NCBI GenBank assembly: GCA_905479615.1
Contig: CAJQNH010000070.1
Span: 1-13,364 of the forward strand
Origin: an uncultured Eudoraea sp.
GTDB lineage: Bacteria; Bacteroidota; Bacteroidia; Flavobacteriales; Flavobacteriaceae
Reading direction: 5' to 3'
Length of the DNA stretch: 13,364 nt
Below are positions 1 through 7,431 of the stretch, piece after piece. The notes beneath the pieces are model-generated. The model was not told where the DNA came from. It searched no databases and saw nothing but the letters and a program-made list of their open reading frames with translations. Position numbers and translations under genes: made by a program. The first letter of the stretch is position 1. Every line of letters starts with the position of its first letter.

Positions 1-146
1 TGGAAATGCTTTCCATGGCAAAATACAGCTTTGCTATGGCTAATTCACACCCAAATGTTTTAAAAGCAGCAAATTACAGGACCCTGAGCAATGATGATTT
101 TGGGGTAGAGCATATCCTGAAAAAACTAATAATGGATAAAAGTTAG
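1..146 (+). CDS. Cof-type HAD-IIB family phosphatase, C-terminal fragment
   Basis: The reading frame from base 3 to the TAG at 144-146 is open across the window edge and encodes 47 residues. It contains EMLSMAKYSFAMANSHPNV followed by NDDFGV. This matches the end of Cof/YidA-type HAD hydrolases: the loop after the metal-binding GDxxND, then 'ML..a..sfAM.NA...vk..A' and 'DGV...l'. The catalytic N-terminal Asp and the cap domain lie outside the window. Family members are cytoplasmic, Mg-dependent phosphatases of sugar phosphates or related metabolites; the substrate cannot be told from this piece. Its stop codon overlaps the stop of the convergent gene on the other strand by four bases. The family call is fairly safe; the length and start are unknown. 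Confidence 0.75.
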   Translation, partial: EMLSMAKYSFAMANSHPNVLKAANYRTLSNDDFGVEHILKKLIMDKS

Positions 147-1462
147 GTCTTTTGTTTTTTCTTACGTGCTGCCGGAAATAAAACATTGTTTAAAATAAGC
201 CGGTAGCCGGGTGAATTTGGATGAAGTTCCAATTCAGTCTTAGGATCCCCTACCCTATGCTGGTAGTCTTCCGGATCATGGCCTCCGTAGAAAGTGAAAA
301 ACCCTTTACCCTTTATACCATGAATATATCGCGCTTCACCATTAATTTTATTTTCCCCTAAGACGAGTACAGTTGCCTTAACTTCATCTCTCGCAAAAGC
401 CGTTGTCTGCCCCATAAAACCTTTAACCAAAGAGGTATGATTCTGGCACAGCATAGTTGGAACAGGGTCCCATTTTGCGGAAAAATCCATCAAGCTAAAA
501 TAATCAGTTTCCTTTGCAACATTGCTGCGTTTACTGGTCATATCAATAGATGAAAATTCATAGCGCAATGGGTTTCTTTCTAATGTAAAATCGGTAAAAG
601 CAAAGGTCCTTTTAAAATCAAGCTTGCTTTGATAATTAGCATCTGACGGATCCCCATCAAACATAGGTTCGCAAATATCAACTCCATCTGCAGCAAGAGC
701 AATATCGAAACTATCCGTTGCGGAGCACATTGCAAACATAAATCCTCCACCTATTACATAATTTCTTATTTTGAGTACAACCGCTCTTTTCTCTTCTGAA
801 ACCTTATTGTATCCAAGCTTTGCCGCTAAGGCTTCAGCTTCCTGCTTCCCCTCAATATACCATGGAGCGGCCCTGTATGCCCCATAAAATTTACCATATT
901 GCCCTGTAAAATCTTCATGATGTAAATGAAGCCAATCGTATAAAACAAGTTTATTATCAAGTACTTCTTCGTCGTAAATAGTGATATAAGGAATTTCCGC
1001 ATAAGTCAATGCCATGGTTACTGCATCATCCCATGGCTGATTATTCTTAGGCGAGTAAACCGCTATTTTTGGTGCTTTTTCAAGAATCACTGCTTCCTGA
1101 TTTTTAGACGGACTACTTATCCCATCGAGAATTGATTGTGTTTGTCCGTCTGATAAGATTTCATAGGTAACACCTCTAATCTGGCACTCTTTCCTGATAC
1201 TTTCTCCATCGGGTAATAAAAATGAACCTCCCCTGTAGTTGAGTAACCATTGTACCTTTTGTTGTTTAGTTAATACCCAGTAAGTAATACCGTATGCTTT
1301 TAAATGGTTTTCCTGACTTTCCGCATCCATTGGGATGAGAATTGTAGAAGCTCTGGATTGAAAGGAAGCCAAAAAAAGAAATAGAATTAGTACCAGAAAG
1401 GTCGTAGCGGAAGGCTTTCTAAATTGGAGCAAACAGGTTTTAAAAAGGTACATCATTGTCAT
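143..1462 (-). CDS. Exported glutamine-amidotransferase-like protein (family often labelled 'asparagine synthetase B')
   Basis: This 439-residue protein has a basic n-region (R15, K16), a hydrophobic stretch at about 20-33 and a likely signal-peptidase site near SRA38, so it should be periplasmic. From memory, close flavobacterial homologues are labelled asparagine synthetase B. The sequence does not support that: there is no N-terminal MCGI-type glutaminase nucleophile and no SGGxDS ATP-pyrophosphatase loop. What is visible is GGGFMFAMCSATDS at 238-250, shaped like a class-I amidotransferase nucleophile elbow (C246), with LHLHHEDF at 178-185 and GGHDPEDYQH at 393-402 offering possible catalytic or metal-binding His and Asp residues. 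The first ATG lies inside the end of dnaB (23-base overlap; ATGs at codons 3 and 4 are alternatives), so it is probably translated from the dnaB message. The reaction is unknown. The gene is certainly real; a hydrolase of the amidotransferase/ThuA-like fold is my inference. Confidence 0.7.
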   Translation of the reverse strand: MTMMYLFKTCLLQFRKPSATTFLVLILFLFLASFQSRASTILIPMDAESQENHLKAYGITYWVLTKQQKVQWLLNYRGGSFLLPDGESIRKECQIRGVTYEILSDGQTQSILDGISSPSKNQEAVILEKAPKIAVYSPKNNQPWDDAVTMALTYAEIPYITIYDEEVLDNKLVLYDWLHLHHEDFTGQYGKFYGAYRAAPWYIEGKQEAEALAAKLGYNKVSEEKRAVVLKIRNYVIGGGFMFAMCSATDSFDIALAADGVDICEPMFDGDPSDANYQSKLDFKRTFAFTDFTLERNPLRYEFSSIDMTSKRSNVAKETDYFSLMDFSAKWDPVPTMLCQNHTSLVKGFMGQTTAFARDEVKATVLVLGENKINGEARYIHGIKGKGFFTFYGGHDPEDYQHRVGDPKTELELHPNSPGYRLILNNVLFPAARKKKQKT

Positions 1463-2993
1463 CCGTGTCTACATCGGAATCCTCATTCATAGTACTTCCA
1501 AAAGCTTCTTCGGCATTCGGAAGGTTTTTTGTAATGAATGGATTATCCCCATCTATATTCATCTTTGACTGAAACTCAAATGGCGAATCAAAGTCATCCA
1601 AGTTATCAAATTTACCCAGTTGTGCAATGAACTTTAACCTAATATTATCTAAACCACCATTCCTGTGTTTAGCTACAATGAACTCTGCCTGTCCCTGGGT
1701 AGGTGTTCGCTCTTCATCATCCCATTCATCAATTTTATAATATTCGGGGCGATAAATAAAGGAAACGATATCTGCATCCTGCTCTATAGCACCAGATTCC
1801 CGGAGATCCGACAATATTGGTCTTTTACTACCTCCGCGTGTTTCCACTGCCCTTGAAAGTTGAGACAAAGCAATTACCGGAACATTTAATTCTTTAGCCA
1901 GGGCCTTTAAATTTCTCGAAATAGTTGAAATCTCCTGTTCCCTATTTCCCCCTTTTTGGCTGCCACCCGCTGTCATTAGCTGCAAATAATCAAGAACTAT
2001 TAGTTTAATTTTATGCTGTGATGCTAATCTTCTTGCTTTTGCTCTAAGATCAAAAATGGATAGTGAAGGCGTATCGTCTATAAATAAGGGGGCATTTTCA
2101 AGTGCTTTTACTTTTACATTTAGTTGTTCCCATTCATGTTTTTCCAGTCTTCCCGTTCTTAGTTTCTCTGATGGCAAACCGGTTTCTGATGATATCAGCC
2201 TGGTGATTAACTGAACCGAAGACATCTCCAAAGAGAAAAAGGCTACGGGGATATTGGAATTGACAGCCATATTCCTCGCCATTGAAAGAGTGAGCGCAGT
2301 TTTACCCATACCTGGTCGCGCAGCTATAATTATCAAATCACTTGGCTGCCATCCGGAAGTAAGTTTGTCTACCTTATCAAATCCGGAAGGAATTCCGCTT
2401 AAACCATCTTTATTTGATATTTCTTCTATTTTCTTTTTTGCCTGAATCACCAGGTTTTGTGCTGTTTCAGCAGAACGCTTTAAATTTCCCTGGGTAACTT
2501 CATATAATTTTGATTCCGCGCTATCCAAAAGGTCAAAAACATCGGTTGAATCTGTATAAGCATCCTCAATAATTTCACTGGAAATTTTAATTAGGCTACG
2601 CTGAATGTACTTTTGAAGAATAATCCTTGCATGGAACTCAATATGTGCAGATGAAGCTACTTTTTGAGTCAATTTTATTAAATAAAAATCTCCCCCCACG
2701 GCCTCAAGTCGCTCATCCTTCCTTAGTTGGCTGGAAACGGTTAATAAATCCACAGGTTCCGAACTTTCGAACAGTTTAAAGATAGCTTCGTATATATATC
2801 GATGTGCATCTTTATAAAATGCATCAGGATGCAAAATATCTATAACCTCATCCACCCCTTTCTTATCAATCATCATTGCGCCAAGTACAACTTCCTCTAA
2901 ATCAACAGCTTGAGGGGGTATCTTACCTTTCTCAAGGTTGATGATTGCTGGCTTGCCTATTTTATGACCAATAATGGGGTTGGGTTTTTCCAT
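1440..2993 (-). CDS. dnaB: Replicative DNA helicase DnaB
   Basis: DnaB is the hexameric 5'-3' helicase that unwinds DNA at the replication fork and binds primase. The 517 residues show the N-terminal helical domain (about 25-125, beginning PPQAVDLEEVVLGAMM), a linker, and a RecA-like ATPase domain from about 195. That domain has Walker A ARPGMGKTA (225-233), Walker B LIVLDYLQLM (331-340), and SQLSRAVE plus LRESGAIEQDAD (about 377-408) for DNA and nucleotide contacts. The tail after about 465 is acidic. No intein interrupts the ATPase motifs. I chose the ATG at 2993, giving MEKPNP; a TTG six codons upstream keeps the frame open but is less likely. The end overlaps the start of the exported amidotransferase-like gene, so the two are probably co-transcribed. 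The preceding accA is separated by a terminator. Confidence 0.97.
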   Translation of the reverse strand: MEKPNPIIGHKIGKPAIINLEKGKIPPQAVDLEEVVLGAMMIDKKGVDEVIDILHPDAFYKDAHRYIYEAIFKLFESSEPVDLLTVSSQLRKDERLEAVGGDFYLIKLTQKVASSAHIEFHARIILQKYIQRSLIKISSEIIEDAYTDSTDVFDLLDSAESKLYEVTQGNLKRSAETAQNLVIQAKKKIEEISNKDGLSGIPSGFDKVDKLTSGWQPSDLIIIAARPGMGKTALTLSMARNMAVNSNIPVAFFSLEMSSVQLITRLISSETGLPSEKLRTGRLEKHEWEQLNVKVKALENAPLFIDDTPSLSIFDLRAKARRLASQHKIKLIVLDYLQLMTAGGSQKGGNREQEISTISRNLKALAKELNVPVIALSQLSRAVETRGGSKRPILSDLRESGAIEQDADIVSFIYRPEYYKIDEWDDEERTPTQGQAEFIVAKHRNGGLDNIRLKFIAQLGKFDNLDDFDSPFEFQSKMNIDGDNPFITKNLPNAEEAFGSTMNEDSDVDTDDNDVPF

Positions 2994-3016
2994 GGGGGTA
3001 AAAGTATGCAATTAAC

Positions 3017-3038
3017 CTTAAGTTAACTTTAAATTAAG
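3017..3038. other. AT-rich imperfect 22-bp dyad upstream of dnaB
   Basis: The halves CTTAAGTTAAC and TTTAAATTAAG are inverted repeats with two mismatches. They lie 24 bases in front of the dnaB ATG, in an AT-rich leader that also has the palindrome GTTAATTAAC at 3057-3066. This could be an operator or simply AT-rich promoter DNA. No good TAnnTTTG box was found for dnaB, so its promoter is unassigned. Confidence 0.25.
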
Positions 3039-3073
3039 CTTATCGGATATCAACCGTTAATTAACATTTAGTA

Positions 3074-3103
3074 TGTTGATAAGTTACGAAATTGTGTTGA
3101 TAA
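3074..3103 (-). promoter_or_regulatory. Two DnaA-box-like 9-mers upstream of dnaB
   Basis: TGTTGATAA occurs at 3074-3082 and again at 3095-3103, starts 21 bp apart, so both face the same side of the helix. Read on the minus strand each is TTATCAACA, one base from the DnaA box TTATCCACA. They lie between the accA terminator and the dnaB start. Control of dnaB by DnaA is only an inference; the repeats themselves are plain. Confidence 0.35.
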
Positions 3104-3108
3104 CCAAA

Positions 3109-3138
3109 AAAATCCGGAGAATGAATTCCCCGGATTTT
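3109..3138 (-). terminator. Rho-independent terminator of accA
   Basis: AAAATCCGG (3109-3117) pairs with CCGGATTTT (3130-3138) around a 12-base loop. On the minus strand the stem is followed by a run of T from the seven A at 3106-3112. It sits 23 bases past the accA stop and separates accA from dnaB. Confidence 0.8.
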
Positions 3139-3161
3139 ATTCATCCTGATAAAAACGTTGA

Positions 3162-4115
3162 TTAGCCGTTAAATACGCCCATATTTGCGTATTTATCCAT
3201 TCGGGCTGTAACCAGTTCTTTTGGTGATAACTTTTTTAGATCATCATAATTCTTAGCAATTTTATTTTTTACGATCTCAAAAGTTTTTTCTCTGTTACTA
3301 TGAGCACCACCAGCTGGTTCCCTAACAATTTCATCTATTAGTTTTAATTTTTTCATATCTGTCGCGGTAAGTTTTAATGCCTCAGCCGCAATTTCCTTGT
3401 ACTCCCAACTTCTCCATAAAATTGATGAACAGGATTCAGGCGATATTACAGAGTACCAGGTATTTTCGAGCATCAATACCCTGTCACCTACTCCTATTCC
3501 CAAGGCACCGCCGGAGGCACCTTCCCCAATTATCAACACAATAATTGGCACTTTAAGGCGGGTCATTTCAAGTATGTTCCTGGCTATAGCCTCCCCTTGT
3601 CCTCGCTGTTCGGCTTCAATACCCGGATAAGCACCAGGAGTATCTATTAAACAAACAACAGGGATTCCGAATTTTTCAGCAGATCTCATAAGTCTGTGCG
3701 CTTTCCTATATCCTTCAGGATTAGCCATCCCAAAATTCCTGTACTGCCTGGTCTTTGTATTATACCCCTTCTGTTGGCCAATAAACATATAACTTTGGCT
3801 GCCAATTTTACCCAGACCACCAATCATGGCTTTATCGTCTTTCACATTCCTGTCACCATGTAATTCTAGAAAGGTATCTCCACAAATGGCTTTAATATAA
3901 TCCAAAGTATAAGGCCTGTTTGGATGCCTTGAAAGTTGCACCCTCTGCCATGCGGTAAGATTTTTATAGATATCTTTCCTCGTTTCGTCTAATTTTTTTT
4001 CAATTTGCCGGCAGGTCTCAGTTACATCAACTTCACTCTCCTCGCCAATAATCTGGCATTTTTCCAATTGCTCTACCAATTCCTTAATAGGAAGTTCAAA
4101 TTCCAAATATTCCAT
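3162..4115 (-). CDS. accA: Acetyl-CoA carboxylase carboxyltransferase subunit alpha
   Basis: AccA pairs with AccD to move the carboxyl group from carboxybiotin on AccB to acetyl-CoA, giving malonyl-CoA for fatty-acid synthesis. The 317 residues match the usual family length. The N-terminal helical part (about 1-60) is followed by LSRHPNRPYTLDYI (61-74) and LHGDR (85-89), then the crotonase-like core with IDTPGAYPG (157-165) and GEGASGGALG (197-206), whose backbone NH groups form the oxyanion holes. The ATG at 4115 gives the standard start MEYLEFELPI. It stands alone: a promoter box lies 52 bases upstream and a terminator follows. As is common outside AccAD fusions, accD is not next to it. No unusual residues were noticed. 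Confidence 0.97.
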   Translation of the reverse strand: MEYLEFELPIKELVEQLEKCQIIGEESEVDVTETCRQIEKKLDETRKDIYKNLTAWQRVQLSRHPNRPYTLDYIKAICGDTFLELHGDRNVKDDKAMIGGLGKIGSQSYMFIGQQKGYNTKTRQYRNFGMANPEGYRKAHRLMRSAEKFGIPVVCLIDTPGAYPGIEAEQRGQGEAIARNILEMTRLKVPIIVLIIGEGASGGALGIGVGDRVLMLENTWYSVISPESCSSILWRSWEYKEIAAEALKLTATDMKKLKLIDEIVREPAGGAHSNREKTFEIVKNKIAKNYDDLKKLSPKELVTARMDKYANMGVFNG

Positions 4116-4166
4116 TAAAAAAGGTTTTAACTATTTCTAAAGATAGCATTAGTTTGATTGTCTGAA

Positions 4167-4174
4167 CAAATATA
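4167..4174 (-). promoter_or_regulatory. -7 box of probable accA promoter
   Basis: CAAATATA on the plus strand is TATATTTG on the minus strand, a perfect match to the Bacteroidota -7 consensus TAnnTTTG. It predicts a leader of about 45 bases before the accA ATG. No clear TTG -33 element is visible at the expected distance, so the call rests on the -7 box and its position. Confidence 0.4.
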
Positions 4175-4222
4175 AAATTTTATGTGGTCTTATACATTAA
4201 ATAAATAAACACATCACAAATC

Positions 4223-5125
4223 CTAACCTTTTATTCCATTTTTAGTATTAGAATTTCCCCTATTCTTTAAGATACCATTAGCAATTATGGTAGTAATTAT
4301 AATGAGCGCTCCAACATAAAAAAGCGGGCTCATTTTTTCGCTTTGTCCAAAGATTAAAAGCGCCAGGAAAATACCGTAAACCGGTTCCAAATTTGTAGTT
4401 AGCATAACGGTATATGGACTGATAAATCTCATAACTCTTATTGCGGCAATAAAGGCATATGCCGTACATACAGAGGCCAGGATAAAAATGAAAAACCAAT
4501 CACTTAATGGGAGCATAAAAAAGTCTTTATTGAAGGATCTGTTTATTGCCAGATAAATTGAAATAAAAAGTGCACCACTCATTAGTTCGTAAAAAGATAT
4601 TGTCGACGGCTTATTTGTTTTAATTAATTGTCCGTTAATTAAGGTAAAAATAGCTCCCAGGAGAGCGGAAATAAGAGCCAGGCCCATACCTAGACTATAA
4701 GAAGTGCTTACATTAAATATAAGGTATAAACCAAAAACAACCATCAAACCAAATACCACTTCATACCAAATTATTTTCCTGCCATACCATATTGGCTCGA
4801 GAAATGCGGTAAACAATGCGCCAGCAGACATTGTTACCAATGCAATGGATACATTAGACACTTTAATTGCTTTAAAAAACATGACCCAGTGCAACGCTAT
4901 TATAACACCGCCCGTCAACATAACCATTAAAGTTTTATTACTTACCCTAAGGGAATATTGCTTAAATAAAATAAAAACTCCAACCAAAGAAGAGGCAATT
5001 AGCATTCGGTACCAGACCAAAGGCATTGCATCTATTGAAATTAACTTCCCGAGTACTGCCGTAAAGCCCCAAATAAATACAATCAGGTGAAGATGCAGGT
5101 AGTTTTTTAACTTATCGTTTGGCAT
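4223..5125 (-). CDS. EamA/DMT-superfamily transporter
   Basis: This 300-residue inner-membrane protein has about ten hydrophobic segments arranged as two EamA repeats (about 9-136 and 148-285). The first opens with HLIVFIWGFTAVLGKLI and the second with GLALISALLGAIFTLING. The conserved E-P of each repeat is visible as FLEPIWYG (108-115) and NLEPVYG (about 244-250). Such proteins export or import small metabolites such as amino acids or nucleobases; the substrate cannot be predicted. The ATG lies inside the end of the upstream permease gene (14-base overlap), which points to translational coupling in a tgt-lptG-eamA message. The C-terminus is short, basic and Asn-rich. The family call is firm; the function is open. 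Confidence 0.9.
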   Translation of the reverse strand: MPNDKLKNYLHLHLIVFIWGFTAVLGKLISIDAMPLVWYRMLIASSLVGVFILFKQYSLRVSNKTLMVMLTGGVIIALHWVMFFKAIKVSNVSIALVTMSAGALFTAFLEPIWYGRKIIWYEVVFGLMVVFGLYLIFNVSTSYSLGMGLALISALLGAIFTLINGQLIKTNKPSTISFYELMSGALFISIYLAINRSFNKDFFMLPLSDWFFIFILASVCTAYAFIAAIRVMRFISPYTVMLTTNLEPVYGIFLALLIFGQSEKMSPLFYVGALIIITTIIANGILKNRGNSNTKNGIKG

Positions 5126-6191
5126 TTTTAAGTAAATAATACCCTAAAATACCAAATACCAGATTAGGTATTATTACGGCCAGTAAAGGAGAAAAGCCAG
5201 ATTGCTCAGCCAGAGTACCAAAAACTTTGTCAAAAAATATATAAATAAAGGCAACCCCAATTCCAAAGGCAAGGTTTACACCCATCCCACCGCGGCGTTT
5301 CACCGAAGAAACAGCCACCCCTATAACAGTAAGAATAAAAGCGGTAATTGGCAGTACCCACCGTCTGTATTTTACTAAAATGTAAGTGTTGATATTTGAC
5401 GCTCCTTTATTTTTCTGAACCTCGATAAATTCATCAAGTTCAAATAAATTCTTGGTCTCAGCCACATAGGAAACTGGCGTTAAGTCTTCAATATTAAATA
5501 TGAATAAAGTATCCAGCCTTCTTTTTTTCTCAATAATCTCAGCATTTGCCCTTATCTTCCTTTTAGTGTATGACGTTAATCTATATAAGCTGTCTTTTGG
5601 CACCCAGCGAATATTGCTTGCAGATATCTTATAATCCAGTTGATTTTGATCATTAAAGTGTTCAAAAGTAAAATTGTAACCTATTCTTCTTGCAGGATCA
5701 AAACTACTGACATATATAAAATCATTTTCATTGAGCTGGTTAAAAATATTACTGGTTACCCGGTCTTTTCTACCTCTTTTTAAATATTCAAACTTAAACT
5801 CATTATACCCTTTACTCGCATTAGGCACAATGAACATTCCCATAAAAAACATCAACACCGCAATTATACTTGCTCCTATCCAGTAGGGTCGCAAAAAGCG
5901 GCTATATGAAACTCCGGAACTCAGAATAGCTACTATTTCCGTATTATTAGCCAATTTGGAGGTAAAGAAAATAATTGATAGAAACAAAAAAATCGGAAAC
6001 AACAAACTACCAATGTATATGGTAAAGTTGAGATAGTAAATAAGAATTTCATTCAGAGGAGCTTCATTGTCTATCATCTTCCCTATCTGCTCAGCCAGAT
6101 TAAGCATGATGCCAATAGGTATAAAAAGCAACAACATCGTTCCAAAAGTGGCCAGATACCGTTTTAGTATGTATTTATCTAATATTGTCAT
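5112..6191 (-). CDS. LptF/LptG family permease of the LPS export ABC transporter
   Basis: YjgP/YjgQ-type permeases work with the LptB ATPase and LptC to pull lipopolysaccharide out of the inner membrane towards LptA and the outer membrane. The 359 residues start with the family motif LDKYILKRYL (4-13). Three hydrophobic segments follow (about 13-33, 52-76, 98-122), then a periplasmic beta-jellyroll region (about 125-270) and three more segments (about 276-296, 304-324, 334-355). This is the usual six-TM layout. The C-terminal half, with RRWVLPITAFILTVIGVAVS and RRGGMG, resembles LptG more than LptF, but I cannot separate them with confidence. The ATG lies two bases after the tgt stop and the end overlaps the EamA gene. 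A partner permease is not in the window. Confidence 0.88.
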   Translation of the reverse strand: MTILDKYILKRYLATFGTMLLLFIPIGIMLNLAEQIGKMIDNEAPLNEILIYYLNFTIYIGSLLFPIFLFLSIIFFTSKLANNTEIVAILSSGVSYSRFLRPYWIGASIIAVLMFFMGMFIVPNASKGYNEFKFEYLKRGRKDRVTSNIFNQLNENDFIYVSSFDPARRIGYNFTFEHFNDQNQLDYKISASNIRWVPKDSLYRLTSYTKRKIRANAEIIEKKRRLDTLFIFNIEDLTPVSYVAETKNLFELDEFIEVQKNKGASNINTYILVKYRRWVLPITAFILTVIGVAVSSVKRRGGMGVNLAFGIGVAFIYIFFDKVFGTLAEQSGFSPLLAVIIPNLVFGILGYYLLKNAKR

Positions 6192-6193
6192 AC

Positions 6194-7324
6194 TTATAAT
6201 CTCTTATCCATCTGCCGAACCATCTGATCTTTCCATTTTGAAAAAGTTCCTTCCAAAATATGATTTCTGGCCTCCCGTACTAATCGCATATAAAAACCAA
6301 GGTTGTGAATAGTCGCAATTTGTTTCCCCAAATATTCATTTGCCGCAAATAAATGCCGTAAATATGCTTTGGAGTATTCTCTATCAACGAAGGTAGTTCC
6401 CTCTTCATCAATCTGGGAAAAATCATTCTCCCATTTTTTATTTTTTATATTAATAGTTCCATGTGCCGTAAACAACATGCCATTCCTTGCATTTCTGGTG
6501 GGCATAACACAATCAAACATATCTATTCCTAACGCAATGTTCTCTAAAATATTAATTGGTGTTCCCACACCCATAAGGTACCGCGGTTTATCCTTAGGCA
6601 AAATATTACATACTACCTCGGTCATAGCATACATTTCTTCCGCCGGTTCTCCAACGGATAGACCGCCTATGGCATTACCCTCTGCCCCGGCATTTGCAAT
6701 GTACTCGGCAGACTGTACCCTCAGGTCCTTAAAAGTAGAACCTTGTACAATTGGAAAGAACGACTGCGAAAAGCCATACTTTAAAGGTATCGTCTCCAAA
6801 TGGGCTATACACCGGTCTAACCATCGGTGGGTCATGCGCATAGATTGTTTTGCATAGTTGTATTCACAGGGATATGGAGTACACTCGTCAAAGGCCATAA
6901 TAATATCAGCTCCAATTGCCCTTTGAATTTCCATAACATTTTCGGGAGTAAACATATGTAAAGAGCCATCAATATGAGATTTGAACTTTACACCTTCTTC
7001 CTTTATTTTCCTGTTGGCAGATAGGGAGTATACCTGGTAACCCCCACTATCCGTTAGAATATTTCTATCCCAACCCATAAACTTATGAAGCCCGCCTGCC
7101 TGCTCCAAAATTGAAATTTTTGGCCTTAAAAATAAATGGTAAGTATTCCCCAAAATAATATCGGGATCTATTTCATCTCGAAGTTCTCTCTGATGTACCC
7201 CTTTTACAGACCCGGCCGTTCCCACTGGCATAAATATCGGAGTCTTAATTACACCGTGGTCGGTTATTATTTCTCCCGCACGGGCCTGTGTTCCGGAATC
7301 TGTATGTTCTAATTTAAACTTCAA
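6194..7324 (-). CDS. tgt: Queuine/preQ1 tRNA-ribosyltransferase
   Basis: Tgt swaps the wobble guanine (position 34) of GUN-anticodon tRNAs (Asp, Asn, His, Tyr) for preQ1 on the way to queuosine. The 376-residue TIM barrel shows TDSGGYQV with general-acid/base Asp92, MAFDECTP with Asp146, GGLSVGEP (220-227), and FDCVMPTRNARNG with the nucleophile Asp271. In well-studied bacterial enzymes zinc is bound by C-x-C-x2-C plus a His. Here the aligned stretch IDEEGTTFVDREYS (305-318) has Gly309, Thr311 and Asp314 in place of the three cysteines, while His340 (in IHNLGFY) remains, so a normal zinc site is unlikely. It heads the tgt-permease-EamA operon. The rest of the active site looks intact, so I expect an active enzyme. 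Confidence 0.96.
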   Translation of the reverse strand: MKFKLEHTDSGTQARAGEIITDHGVIKTPIFMPVGTAGSVKGVHQRELRDEIDPDIILGNTYHLFLRPKISILEQAGGLHKFMGWDRNILTDSGGYQVYSLSANRKIKEEGVKFKSHIDGSLHMFTPENVMEIQRAIGADIIMAFDECTPYPCEYNYAKQSMRMTHRWLDRCIAHLETIPLKYGFSQSFFPIVQGSTFKDLRVQSAEYIANAGAEGNAIGGLSVGEPAEEMYAMTEVVCNILPKDKPRYLMGVGTPINILENIALGIDMFDCVMPTRNARNGMLFTAHGTINIKNKKWENDFSQIDEEGTTFVDREYSKAYLRHLFAANEYLGKQIATIHNLGFYMRLVREARNHILEGTFSKWKDQMVRQMDKRL

Positions 7325-7340
7325 AGCAAGAATTCAATGG

Positions 7341-7348
7341 CAAATATA
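7341..7348 (-). promoter_or_regulatory. -7 box of probable tgt operon promoter
   Basis: CAAATATA on the plus strand reads TATATTTG on the minus strand, a perfect TAnnTTTG match 17 bases before the tgt ATG. It implies a leader of only about ten bases. A TTTTG lies upstream but 27 bases away, which is longer than usual, so the -33 element is doubtful. Confidence 0.35.
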
Positions 7349-7431
7349 CTCAACTGGCTTGCATAAAATACTTAACAAAAAAATAAAGTTCCATTAATGG
7401 TTCTAACGTTAATAAAATATTATAACTACTC

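Noticed and set aside
2994..3011. TTG start for dnaB six codons upstream
   Set aside because: The ATG at 2993 gives the usual flavobacterial start MEKPNP; the upstream codons add nothing recognisable.
2991..3110. Possible replication origin because of DnaA-box-like repeats and AT-rich DNA
   Set aside because: Only two imperfect boxes, no dnaA or dnaN nearby and no unwinding-element cluster; a dnaB leader explains the position better.
4704..5090. Plus-strand open frame of 128 codons opposite the EamA gene
   Set aside because: It is antisense to a clear membrane protein, has low-complexity composition and no recognisable motif; it is a shadow frame.
6369..6857. Plus-strand open frame of 162 codons opposite tgt
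   Set aside because: It lies wholly antisense to tgt with its conserved catalytic motifs; no promoter or family match.
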